Made by a program: the position numbers and the translations under genes. The notes under the pieces were generated by a model that searched no databases, was not told the origin of the DNA, and worked only from the letters and a program-made list of their open reading frames with translations. A stretch of 64,000 nucleotides of DNA from Tachypleus tridentatus. Its lineage: Eukaryota > Arthropoda > Merostomata > Xiphosura > Limulidae. Below are positions 19,801-34,800 of the stretch, piece by piece. Where the stretch lies: NCBI RefSeq assembly GCF_004210375.1, contig NC_134830.1:4216001-4280000 (forward strand). Reading direction: 5' to 3'. The stretch's first letter is position 1; every line of letters starts with the position of its first letter.

Positions 19801-22800
19801 CACTGTACAGCTGCTACACAACCCATTATTTATTTTATAAAGAACAGTTGAAAGTTATAAAAACAGTGTCACTGTACAGCTGCTACACAACCCATTATTT
19901 ATTTTATAAAGAACAGTTGAAAGTTATAAAAAACAGTGTCACTGTACAGCTGCTACACAACCCATTATTTATTTTATAAAGAACAGTTGAAAGTTATAAA
20001 ACAGTGTCACTGTACAGCTGCTACACAACCCATTATTTATTTTATAAAGAACAGTTGAAAGTTATATTTTATAAAACAGTGTCACTGTACAGCTGCTACA
20101 CAACCCATTATTTATTTTATAAAGAACAGTTGAAAGTTATAAAAACAGTGTCACTGTACAGCTGCTACACAACATATTATTTATTTTATAAAGAACAGTT
20201 GAAAGTTATAAAAACAGTGTCACTGTACAGCTGCTACACAACCCATTATTTATTTATTTTATAAAAAAGAACAGTTGAAAGTTATAAAAACAGTGTCACT
20301 GTACAGCTGCTACACAACCCATTATTTATTTTATAAAGAACAGTTGAAAGTTATAAAAACAGTGTCACTGTACAGCTGCTACACAACCCATTATTTATTT
20401 TATAAAGAACAGTTGAAAGTTATAAAAACAGTGTCACTGTACAGCTGCTACACAACCCATTATTTATTTTATAAAGAACAGTTGAAAGTTATAAAAAAAA
20501 CAGTGTCACTGTACAGCTGCTACACAACCCATTATTTATTTTATAAAGAACAGTTGAAAGTTATAAAACAGTGTCACTGTACAGCTGCTACACAACCATT
20601 ATTTATTTTATAAAGAACAGTTGAAAGTTATAAAAACAGTGTCACTGTACAGCTGCTACACAACCCATTATTTATTTTATAAAGAACAGTTGAAAGTTAT
20701 AAAACAGTGTCACTGTACAGCTGCTACACAACCCATTATTTATTTTATAAAGAACAGTTGAAAGTTATAAAACAGTGTCACTGTACAGCTGCTACACAAC
20801 CCATTATTTATTTTATAAAGAACAGTTGAAAGTTATAAAAACAGTGTCACTGTACAGCTGCTACACAACAACCCATTATTTATTTTATAAAGAACAGTTG
20901 AAAGTTATAAAAACAGTGTCACTGTACAGCTGCTACACAACCCATTATTTATTTTATAAAGAACAGTTGAAAGTTATAAAACAGTGTCACTGTACAGCTG
21001 CTACACAACCCATTATTTATTTTATAAAGAACAGTTGAAAGTTATAAAAACAGTGTCACTGTACAGCTGCTACACAACCCATTATTTATTTTATAAAGAA
21101 CAGTTGAAAGTTATAAAAACAGTGTCACTGTACAGCTGCTACACAACCCATTATTTATTTTATAAAGAACAGTTGAAAGTTATAAAAACAGTGTCACTGT
21201 ACAGCTGCTACACAACCCATTATTTATTTTATAAAGAACAGTTGAAAGTTATAAAACAGTGTCACTGTACAGCTGCTACACAACCCATTATTTATTTTAT
21301 AAAGAACAGTTGAAAGTTATAAAAAAACAGTGTCACTGTACAGCTGCTACACAACCCATTATTTATTTTATAAAGAACAGTTGAAAGTTATAAAAACAGT
21401 GTCACTGTACAGCTGCTACACAACCCATTATTTATTTTATAAAGAACAGTTGAAAGTTATAAAACAGTGTCACTGTACAGCTGCTACACAACCCATTATT
21501 TATTTTATAAAGAACAGTTGAAAGTTATAAAACAGTGTCACTGTACAGCTGCTACACAACCCATTATTTATTTTATAAAGAACAGTTGAAAGTTATAAAA
21601 ACAGTGTCACTGTACAGCTGCTACACAACCCATTATTTATTTTATAAAGAACAGTTGAAAGTTATAAAAACAGTGTCACTGTACAGCTGCTACACAACCC
21701 ATTATTTATTTTATAAAGAACAGTTGAAAGTTATAAAACAGTGTCACTGTACAGCTGCTACACAACCCATTATTTATTTTATAAAGAACAGTTGAAAGTT
21801 ATAAAACAGTGTCACTGTACAGCTGCTACACAACCCATTATTTATTTTATAAAGAACAGTTGAAAGTTATAAAAACAGTGTCACTGTACAGCTGCTACAC
21901 AACCCATTATTTATTTTATAAAGAACAGTTGAAAGTTATGAAAAAAACAGTGTCACTGTACAGCTGCTACACAACCCATTATTTATTTTATAAAGAAAAG
22001 TTGAAAGTTATAAAAACAGTATCACTGTACAGCTGCTACACAACCCATTATTTATTTTATAAAGAACAGTTGAAAGTTATAAAACAGTGTCACTGTACAG
22101 CTGCTACACACCCATTATTTATTTTATAAAGAACAGTTGAAAGTTATAAAACAGTGTCACTGTACAGCTGCTACACAACCCATTATTTATTTTATAAAGA
22201 ACAGTTGAAAGTTATAAAAACAGTGTCACTGTACAGCTGCTACAACATATTATTTATTTTATAAAGAACAGTTGAAAGTTATAAAACAGTGTCACTGTAC
22301 AGCTGCTACACAACCATTATTTATTTTATAAAGAACAGTTGAAAGTTATAAAAACAGTGTCACTGTACAGCTGCTACACAACATATTATTTATTTTATAA
22401 AGAACAGTTGAAAGTTATAAAAACAGTGTCACTGTACAGCTGCTACACAACCCATTATTTATTTTATAAAGAACAGTTGAAAGTTATAAAACAGTGTCAC
22501 TGTACAGCTGCTACACAACCCATTATTTATTTTATAAAGAACAGTTGAAAGTTATAAAAACAGTGTCACTGTACAGCTGCTACACAACCCATTATTTATT
22601 TTATAAAGAACAGTTGAAAGTTATAAAAACAGTGTCACTGTACAGCTGCTACACAACCCATTATTTATTTTATAAAGAACAGTTGAAAGTTATAAAACAG
22701 TGTCACTGTACAGCTGCTACACAACCCATTATTTATTTTATAAAGAACAGTTGAAAGTTATAAAACAGTGTCACTGTACAGCTGCTACACAACCCATTAT

Positions 22801-25800
22801 TTATTTTATAAAGAACAGTTGAAAGTTATAAAAACAGTGTCACTGTACAGCTGCTACACACAACCCATTATTTATTTTATAAAGAACAGTTGAAAGTTAT
22901 AAAAACAGTGTCACTGTACAGCTGCTACACAACCCATTATTTATTTTATAAAGAACAGTTGAAAGTTATAAAAACAGTGTCACTGTACAGCTGCTACACA
23001 ACACATTATTTATATTTTTATAAAGAACAGTTGAAAGTTATAAAAACAGTGTCACTGTACAGCTGCTACACAACATATTATTTATTTTATAAAGAACAGT
23101 TGAAAGTTATAAAAACAGTGTCACTGTACAGCTGCTACACAACATATTATTTATTTTATAAAGAACAGTTGAAAGTTATAAAAACAGTGTCACTGTACAG
23201 CTGCTACACAACATATTATTTATTTTATAAAGAACAGTTGAAAGTTATAAAAACAGTGTCACTGTACAGCTGCTACACAACCCATTATTTATTTTATAAA
23301 GAACAGTTGAAAGTTATAAAACAGTGTCACTGTACAGCTGCTACACAACCCATTATTTATTTTATAAAGAACAGTTGAAAGTTATAAAACAGTGTCACTG
23401 TACAGCTGCTAAAACATTATTTATTTTATAAAGAACAGCTGAAAGTTACAAAACAGTGTCACTGTACAGCTGCTATTATTTATTTTATAAAGAACAGTTG
23501 AAAGTTATAAAAACAGTGTCACTGTACAGCTGCTACACAACCCATTATTTATTTTATAAAGAACAGTTGAAAGTTATAAAAACAGTGTCACTGTACAGCT
23601 GCTACACAACCCATTATTTATTTTATAAAGAACAGTTGAAAGTTATAAAACAGTGTCACTGTACAGCTGCTACACAACCCATTATTTATTTTATAAAGAA
23701 CAGTTGAAAGTTATAAAAACAGTGTCACTGTACAGCTGCTACACACAACCCATTATTTATTTTATAAAGAACAGTTGAAAGTTATAAAAACAGTGTCACT
23801 GTACAGCTGCTACACAACCCATTATTTATTTTATAAAGAACAGTTGAAAGTTATAAAAACAGTGTCACTGTACAGCTGCTACACAACATATTATTTATTT
23901 TATAAAGAACAGTTGAAAGTTATAAAAACAGTGTCACTGTACAGCTGCTACACAACATATTATTTATTTTATAAAGAACAGTTGAAAGTTATAAAAACAG
24001 TGTCACTGTACAGCTGCTACACAACATATTATTTATTTTATAAAGAACAGTTGAAAGTTATAAAAACAGTGTCACTGTACAGCTGCTACACAACCCATTA
24101 TTTATTTTATAAAGAACAGTTGAAAGTTATAAAAACAGTGTCACTGTACAGCTGCTACACAACCCATTATTTATTTTATAAAGAACAGTTGAAAGTTATA
24201 AAAACAGTGTCACTGTACAGCTGCTACACAACCATTATTTATTTTATAAAGAACAGTTGAAAGTTATAAAAACAGTGTCACTGTACAGCTGCTACACAAC
24301 CCATTATTTATTTTATAAAGAACAGTTGAAAGTTATAAAAACAGTGTCACTGTACAGCTGCTACACAACCCATTATTTATTTTATAAAGAACAGTTGAAA
24401 GTTATAAAAACAGTGTCACTGTACAGCTGCTACACAACCCATTATTTATTTTATAAAGAACAGTTGAAAGTTATAAAAACAGTGTCACTGTACAGCTGCT
24501 ACACAACCCATTATTTATTTTATAAAGAACAGTTGAAAGTTATAAAACAGTGTCACTGTACAGCTGCTACACAACCCATTATTTATTTTATAAAGAACAG
24601 TTGAAAGTTATAAAAACAGTGTCACTGTACAGCTGCTACACAACCCATTATTTATTTTATAAAGAACAGTTGAAAGTTATAAAACAGTGTCACTGTACAG
24701 CTGCTACACAACCCATTATTTATTTTATAGTTGAAAGTTATAAAACAACAGTTGAAAGTTATAAAGAACAGTGTCACTGTACAGCTGCTACACAACCCAT
24801 TATTTATTTTATAAAGAACAGTTGAAAGTTATAAAAACAGTGTCACTGTACAGCTGCTACACAACATATTATTTATTTTATAAAGAACAGTTGAAAGTTA
24901 TAAAAACAGTGTCACTGTACAGCTGCTACACAACATATTATTTATTTTATAAAGAACAGTTGAAAGTTATAAAAACAGTGTCACTGTACAGCTGCTACAC
25001 AACATATTATTTATTTTATAAAGAACAGTTGAAAGTTATAAAACAGTGTCACTGTACAGCTGCTACACAACATATTATTTATTTTATAAAGAACAGTTGA
25101 AAGTTATAAAACAGTGTCACTGTACAGCTGCTACACAACCCATTATTTATTTTATAAAGAACAGTTGAAAGTTATAAAACAGTGTCACTGTACAGCTGCT
25201 ACACAACCATTATTTATTTTATAAAGAACAGTTGAAAGTTATAAAACAGTGTCACTGTACAGCTGCTACACAACCCATTATTTATTTTATAAAGAACAGT
25301 TGAAAGTTATAAAAACAGTGTCACTGTACAGCTGCTACACAACATATTATTTATTTTATAAAGAACAGTTGAAAGTTATAAAACAGTGTCACTGTACAGC
25401 TGCTACACAACCCATTATTTATTTTATAAAGAACAGTTGAAAGTTATAAAACAGTGTCACTGTACAGCTGCTACACAACCCATTATTTATTTTATAAAGA
25501 ACAGTTGAAAGTTATAAAAACAGTGTCACTGTACAGTCATTATTTATTTTATAAAGAACTGAAAGTTATAAAAACAGTGTCACTGTACAGCTGCTACACA
25601 ACCCATTATTTATTTTATAAAGAACAGTTGAAAGTTATAAAAACAGTGTCACTGTACAGCTGCTACACAACCCATTATTTATTTTATAAAGAACAGTTGA
25701 AAGTTATAAAACAGTGTCACTGTACAGCTGCTACACAACCCATTATTTATTTTATAAAGAACAGTTGAAAGTTATAAAACAGTGTCACTGTACAGCTGCT

Positions 25801-28800
25801 ACACAACCCATTATTTATTTTATAAAGAACAGTTGAAAGTTATAAAAACAGTGTCACTGTACAGCTGCTACACAACCCATTATTTATTTTATAAAGAACA
25901 GTTGAAAGTTATAAAAACAGTGTCACTGTACAGCTGCTACACAACATATTATTTATTTTATAAAGAACAGTTGAAAGTTATAAAAACAGTGTCACTGTAC
26001 AGCTGCTACACAACATATTATTTATTTTATAAAGAACAGTTGAAAGTTATAAAAACAGTGTCACTGTACAGCTGCTACAACCATTATTTATTTTATAAAG
26101 AACAGTTGAAAGTTATAAAAACAGTGTCACTGTACAGCTGCTACACAACATATTATTTATTTTATAAAGAACAGTTGAAAGTTATAAAAACAGTGTCACT
26201 GTACAGCTGCTACACAACATATTATTTATTTTATAAAGAACAGTTGAAAGTTATAAAAACAGTGTCACTGTACAGCTGCTATAAAAACCATTATAAAACA
26301 GTGTCACTGTTTATTTTATAAAGAACAGTTGAAAGTTATAAAAACAGTGTCACTGTACAGCTGCTACACAACCATTATTTATTTTATAAAGAACAGTTGA
26401 AAGTTATAAAAACAGTGTCACTGTACAGCTGCTACACAACCCATTATTTATTTTATAAAGAACAGTTGAAAGTTATAAAAACAGTGTCACTGTACAGCTG
26501 CTACACAACCCATTATTTATTTTATAAAGAACAGTTGAAAGTTATAAAACAGTGTCACTGTACAGCTGCTACACAACCCATTATTTATTTTATAAAGAAC
26601 AGTTGAAAGTTATAAAAACAGTGTCACTGTACAGCTGCTACACAACCCATTATTTATTTTATAAAGAACAGTTGAAAGTTATAAAAACAGTGTCACTGTA
26701 CAGCTGCTACACAACCCATTATTTATTTTATAAAGAACAGTTGAAAGTTATAAAAACAGTGTCACTGTACAGCTGCTACACAACCCATTATTTATTTTAT
26801 AAAGAACAGTTGAAAGTTATAAAACAGTGTCACTGTACAGCTGCTACACAACCCATTATTTATTTTATAAAGAACAGTTGAAAGTTATAAAACAGTGTCA
26901 CTGTACAGCTGCTACACAACCCATTATTTATTTTATAAAGAACAGTTGAAAGTTATAAAACAGTGTCACTGTACAGCTGCTACACAACATATTATTTATT
27001 TTATAAAGAACAGTTGAAAGTTATAAAACAGTGTCACTGTACAGCTGCTACACAACATATTATTTATTTTATAAAGAACAGTTGAAAGTTATAAAAAAAA
27101 CAGTACAGCTGCTACACACTGAACAGTTGAAAGTTATAACAACAGTGTCATTACAGCTGCTTTATTTATTTTATAAAGAACAGTTGAAAGTTATAAAAAC
27201 AGTGTCACTGTACAGCTGCTACACAACCATTATTTATTTTATAAAGAACAGTTGAAAGTTATAAAAACAGTGTCACTGTACAGCTGCTACACAACCCATT
27301 ATTTATTTTATAAAGAACAGTTGAAAGTTATAAAACAGTGTCACTGTACAGCTGCTACACAACCATTATTTATTTTATAAAGAACAGTTGAAAGTTATAA
27401 AAACAGTGTCACTGTACAGCTGCTACACAACCCATTATTTATTTTATAAAGAACAGTTGAAAGTTATAAAAACAGTGTCACTGTACAGCTGCTACACAAC
27501 CATTATTTATTTTATAAAGAACAGTTGAAAGTTATAAAACAGTGTCACTGTACAGCTGCTACACAACCCATTATTTATTTTATAAAGAACAGTTGAAAGT
27601 TATAAAACAGTGTCACTGTACAGCTGCTACACAACCCATTATTTATTTTATAAAGAACAGTTGAAAGTTATAAAAACAGTGTCACTGTACAGCTGCTACA
27701 CAACCCATTATTTATTTATTTTATAAAAAGAACAGTTACACAACCCATTATTTATTTTATAAAGAACAGTTGAAAGTTATAAAACAGTGTCACTGTACAG
27801 CTGCTACACAACCCATTATTTATTTTATAAAGAACAGTTGAAAGTTATAAAAACAGTGTCACTGTACAGCTGCTACACAACCCATTATTTATTTTATAAA
27901 GAACAGTTGAAAGTTATAAAAACAGTGTCACTGTACAGCTGCTACACAACCCATTATTTATTTTATAAAGAACAGTTGAAAGTTATAAAAACAGTGTCAC
28001 TGTACAGCTGCTACACAACATATTATTTATTTTATAAAGAACAGTTGAAAGTTATAAAAACAGTGTCACTGTACAGCTGCTACACAACCCATTATTTATT
28101 TTATAAAGAACAGTTGAAAGTTATAAAAACAGTGTCACTGTACAGCTGCTACACAACCCATTATTTATTTTATAAAGAACAGTTGAAAGTTATAAAACAG
28201 TGTCACTGTACAGCTGCTACACAACATATTATTTATTTTATAAAGAACAGTTGAAAGTTATAAAAACAGTGTCACTGTACAGCTGCTACACAACCCATTA
28301 TTTATTTTATAAAGAACAGTTGAAAGTTATAAAACAGTGTCACTGTACAGCTGCTACACAACCCATTATTTATTTTATAAAGAACAGTTGAAAGTTATAA
28401 AACAGTGTCACTGTACAGCTGCTACACAACCCATTATTTATTTTATAAAGAACAGTTGAAAGTTATAAAACAGTGTCACTGTACAGCTGCTACACAACCC
28501 ATTATTTATTTTATAAAGAACAGTTGAAAGTTATAAAAACAGTGTCACTGTACAGCTGCTACACAACCCATTATTTATTTTATAAAGAACAGTTGAAAGT
28601 TATAAAAACAGTGTCACTGTACAGCTGCTACACAACCCATTATTTATTTTATAAAGAACAGTTGAAAGTTATAAAAACAGTGTCACTGTACAGCTGCTAC
28701 ACAACCCATTATTTATTTTATAAAGAACAGTTGAAAGTCACTGTACAGCTGCTACACAACAACCATTATTTATTTTATAAAGAACAGTTGAAAGTTATAA

Positions 28801-31800
28801 AACAGTGTCACTGTACAGCTGCTACACAACCCATTATTTATTTTATAAAGAACAGTTGAAAGTTATAAAAACAGTGTCACTGTACAGCTGCTACACAACA
28901 TTATTTATTTTATAAAGAACAGTTGAAAGTTATAAAAACAGTGTCACTGTACAGCTGCTACACAACCCATTATTTATTTTATAAAGAACAGTTGAAAGTT
29001 ATAAAACAGTGTCACTGTACAGCTGCTACACAACCCATTATTTATTTTATAAAGAACAGTTGAAAGTTATAAAAACAGTGTCACTGTACAGCTGCTACAC
29101 AACCCATTATTTATTTTATAAAGAACAGTTGAAAGTTATAAAACAGTGTCACTGTACAGCTGCTACACAACCCATTATTTATTTTATAAAGAACAGTTGA
29201 AAGTTATAAAACAGTGTCACTGTACAGCTGCTACACAACCCATTATTTATTTTATAAAGAACAGTTGAAAGTTATAAAAACAGTGTCACTGTACAGCTGC
29301 TACACAACCCATTATTTATTTTATAAAGAACAGTTGAAAGTTATAAAAACAGTGTCACTGTACAGCTGCTACACAACATATTATTTATTTTATAAAGAAC
29401 AGTTGAAAGTTATAAAAACAGTGTCACTGTACAGCTGCTACACAACATATTATTTATTTTATAAAGAACAGTTGAAAGTTATAAAACAGTGTCACTGTAC
29501 AGCTGCTACACAACCCATTATTTATTTTATAAAGAACAGTTGAAAGTTATAAAAACAGTGTCACTGTACAGCTGCTACACAACCCATTATTTATTTTATA
29601 AAGAACAGTTGAAAGTTATAAAACAGTGTCACTGTACAGCTGCTACACAACCCATTATTTATTTTATAAAGAACAGTTGAAAGTTATAAAAACAGTGTCA
29701 CTGTACAGCTGCTACACAACCCATTATTTATTTTATAAAGAACAGTTGAAAGTTATAAAAACAGTGTCACTGTACAGCTGCTACACAACCCATTATTTAT
29801 TTTATAAAGAACAGTTGAAAGTTATAAAAACAGTGTCACTGTACAGCTGCTACACAACCCATTATTTATTTTATAAAGAACAGTTGAAAGTTATAAAACA
29901 GTGTCACTGTACAGCTGCTACACAACCCATTATTTATTTTATAAAGAACAGTTGAAAGTTATAAAAACAGTGTCACTGTACAGCTGCTACACAACCCATT
30001 ATTTATTTTATAAAGAACAGTTGAAAGTTATAAAACACAGTGTCAGCTGCTACAGCTGCTCACACAACCCATTATTTATTTTATAAAGAACAGTTGAAAG
30101 TTATAAAACAGTGTCACTGTACAGCTGCTACACAACCCATTATTTATTTTATAAAGAACAGTTGAAAGTTATAAAAACAGTGTCACTGTACAGCTGCTAC
30201 ACAACCCATTATTTATTTTATAAAGAACAGTTGAAAGTTATAAAACAGTGTCACTGTACAGCTGCTACACAACCCATTATTATTTATTTTATAAAGAACA
30301 GCTGTTGAAAGTTATATAAAACAGTGTCACTGTACAGCTGCTACACAACCCATTATTTATTTTATAAAGAACAGTTGAAAGTTATAAAACAGTGTCACTG
30401 TACAGCTGCTACACAACCCATTATTTATTTTATAAAGAACAGTTGAAAGTTATAAAAACAGTGTCACTGTACAGCTGCTACACAACCCATTATTTATTTT
30501 ATAAAGAACAGTTGAAAGTTATAAAACAGTGTCACTGTACAGCTGCTACACAACCCATTATTTATTTTATAAAGAACAGTTGAAAGTTATAAAAACAGTG
30601 TCACTGTACAGCTGCTACACAACATATTATTTATTTTATAAAGAACAGTTGAAAGTTATAAAAACAGTGTCACTGTACAGCTGCTACACAACCCATTATT
30701 TATTTTATAAAGAACAGTTGAAAGTTATAAAAACAGTGTCACTGAAAGTTATAAAACAGTGTCACTGTACAGCTGCACAACCCATTATTTATTTTATAAA
30801 GAACAGTTGAAAGTTATAAAACAGTGTCACTGTACAGCTGCTACACAACCCATTATTTATTTTATAAAGAACAGTTGAAAGTTATAAAACAGTGTCACTG
30901 TACAGCTGCTACACAACCCATTATTTATTTTATAAAGAACAGTTGAAAGTTATAAAAACAGTGTCACTGTACAGCTGCTACACAACCCATTATTTATTTT
31001 ATAAAGAACAGTTGAAAGTTATAAAAACAGTGTCACTGTACAGCTGCTACACAACCCATTATTTATTTTATAAAGAACAGTTGAAAGTTATAAAACAGTG
31101 TCACTGTACAGCTGCTACACAACATATTATTTATTTTATAAAGAACAGTTGAAAGTTATAAAAAAGTGTCACTGTACAGCTGCTACACAACCCATTATTT
31201 ATTTTATAAAGAACAGTTGAAAGTTATAAAACAGTGTCACTGTACAGCTGCTACACAACCCATTATTTATTTTTTATAAAGAACAGTTGAAAGTTATAAA
31301 ACAGTGTCACTGTACAGCTGCTACACAACATATTATTTATTTTATAAAGAACAGTTGAAAGTTATAAAAACAGTGTCACTGTACAGCTGCTACACAACCC
31401 ATTATTATTTAGTTGAAAGTTTATAAAGAACAGTTGAAAGTTATATAAAACAGTGTCACTGTACAGCTGCTACACAACCCATTATTTATTTTATAAAGAA
31501 CAGTTGAAAGTTATAAAACAGTGTCACTGTACAGCTGCTACACAACCCATTATTTATTTTATAAAGAACAGTTGAAAGTTATAAAACAGTGTCACTGTGT
31601 CACTGTACAGCTGAAAGTTATAAAAACAGTGTCACTGTACAGCTGCTACACAATATTATTTATTTTATAAAGAACAGTTGAAAGTTATAAAAACAGTGTC
31701 ACTGTACAGCTGCTACACAACCCATTATTTATTTTATAAAGAACAGTTGAAAGTTATAAAAACAGTGTCACTGTACAGCTGCATTATTTATTTTATAAAG

Positions 31801-34800
31801 AACAGTTGAAAGTTATAAAAACAGTGTCACTGTACAGCTGCTACACAACATATTATTTATTTTATAAAGAACAGTTGAAAGTTATAAAACAGTGTCACTG
31901 TACAGCTGCTACACAACCCATTATTTATTTTATAAAGAACAGTTGAAAGTTATAAAAACAGTGTCACTGTACAGCTGCTACACAACCCATTATTTATTTT
32001 ATAAAGAACAGTTGAAAGTTATAAAACAGTGTCACTGTACAGCTGCTACACAACCCATTATTTATTTTATAAAGAACAGTTGAAAGTTATAAAAACAGTG
32101 TCACTGTACAGCTGCTACACAACCCATTATTTATTTTATAAAGAACAGTTGAAAGTTATAAAAACAGTGTCACTGTACAGCTGCTACACAACCCATTATT
32201 TATTTTATAAAGAACAGTTGAAAGTTATAAAAACAGTGTCACTGTACAGCTGCTACACAACCCATTATTTATTTTATAAAGAACAGTTGAAAGTTATAAA
32301 AACAGTGTCACTGTACAGCTGCTACACAACCCATTATTTATTTTATAAAGAACAGTTGAAAGTTATAAAAAAACAGTGTCACTGTACAGCTGCTACACAA
32401 CCCATTATTTATTTTATAAAGAACAGTTGAAAGTTATAAAACAGTGTCACTGTACAGCTGCTACAACATTATTTATTTTATAAAGAACAGTTGAAAGTTA
32501 TAAAAACAGTGTCACTGTACAGCTGCTACATATTATTTATTTTATAAAGAACAGTTGAAAGTTATAAAAACAGTGTCACTGTACAGCTGCTACACAACAT
32601 ATTATTTATTTTATAAAGAACAGTTGAAAGTTATAAAAACAGTGTCACTGTACAGCTGCTACACAACCCATTATTTATTTTATAAAGAACAGTTGAAAGT
32701 TATAAAACAGTGTCACTGTACAGCTGCTACACAACCCATTATTTATTTTATAAAGAACAGTTGAAAGTTATAAAAACAGTGTCACTGTACAGCTGCTACA
32801 CAACCCATTATTTATTTTATAAAGAACAGTTGAAAGTTATAAAACAGTGTCACTGTACAGCTGCTACACAACCCATTATTTATTTTATAAAGAACAGTTG
32901 AAAGTTATAAAACAGTGTCACTGTACAGCTGCTACACAACATTATTTATTTTATAAAGAACAGTTGAAAGTTATAAAAACAGTGTCACTGTACAGCTGCT
33001 ACACAACCCATTATTTATTTTATAAAGAACAGTTGAAAGTTATAAAACAGTGTCACTGTACAGCTGCTACACAACCCATTATTTATTTTATAAAGAACAG
33101 TTGAAAGTTATAAAAACAGTGTCACTGTACAGCTGCTACACAACCCATTATTTATTTTATAAAGAACAGTTGAAAGTTATAAAAAGTGAACAGCTACACA
33201 ACCCATTATTTATTTTATAAAGAACAGTTGAAAGTTATAAAACAGTGTCACTGTACAGCTGCTACACAACCCATTATTTATTTTATAAAGAACAGTTGAA
33301 AGTTATAAAACAGTGTCACTGTACAGCTGCTACACAACCCATTATTTATTTTATAAAGAACAGTTGAAAGTTATAAAAACAGTGTCACTGTACAGCTGCT
33401 ACACAACCCATTATTTATTTTATAAAGAACAGTTGAAAGTTATAAAACAGTGTCACTGTACAGCTGCTACACAACCATTATTTATTTTATAAAGAACAGT
33501 TGAAAGTTATAAAAACAGTGTCACTGTACAGCTGCTACACAACATATTATTTATTTTATAAAGAACAGTTGAAAGTTATAAAACAGTGTCACTGTACAGC
33601 TGCTACACAACATATTATTTATTTTATAAAGAACAGTTGAAAGTTATAAAAACAGTGTCACTGTACAGCTGCTACACAACCCATTATTTATTTTATAAAG
33701 AACAGTTGAAAGTTATAAAAACAGTGTCACTGTACAGCTGCTACACAACCCATTATTTATTTTATAAAGAACAGTTGAAAGTTATAAAACAGTGTCACTG
33801 TACAGCTGCTACACAACCCATTATTTATTTTATAAAGAACAGTTGAAAGTTATAAAAACAGTGTCACTGTACAGCTGCTACACAACATATTATTTATTTT
33901 ATAAAGAACAGTTGAAAGTTATAAAACAGTGTCACTGTACAGCTGCTACACAACCCATTATTTATTTTATAAAGAACAGTTGAAAGTTATAAAAACAGTG
34001 TCACTGTACAGCTGCTACACAACCCATTATTTATTTTATAAAGAACAGTTGAAAGTTATAAAACAGTGTCACTGTACAGCTGCTACACAACCCATTATTT
34101 ATTTTATAAAGAACAGTTGAAAGTTATAAAACAGTGTCACTGTACAGCTGCTACACAACCCATTATTTATTTTATAAAGAACAGTTGAAAGTTATAAAAA
34201 CAGTGTCACTGTACAGCTGCTACACAACCCATTATTTATTTTATAAAGAACAGTTGAAAGTTATAAAAACAGTGTCACTGTACAGCTGCTACACAACCCA
34301 TTATTTATTTTATAAAGAACAGTTGAAAGTTATAAAACAGTGTCACTGTACAGCTGCTACACAACCCATTATTTATTTTATAAAGAACAGTTGAAAGTTA
34401 TAAAAACAGTGTCACTGTACAGCTGCTACACAACCCATTATTTATTTTATAAAGAACAGTTGAAAGTTATAAAAACAGTGTCACTGTACAGCTGCTACAC
34501 AACCATTATTTATTTTATAAAGAACAGTTGAAAGTTATAAAAACAGTGTCACTGTACAGCTGCTACACAACCCATTATTTATTTTATAAAGAACAGTTGA
34601 AAGTTATAAAACAGTGTCACTGTACAGCTGCTACACAACCCATTATTTATTTTATAAAGAACAGTTGAAAGTTATAAAAACAGTGTCACTGTACAGCTGC
34701 TACACAACCCATTATTTATTTTATAAAGAACAGTTGAAAGTTATAAAACAGTGTCACTGTACAGCTGCTACACAACCCATTATTTATTTTATAAAGAACA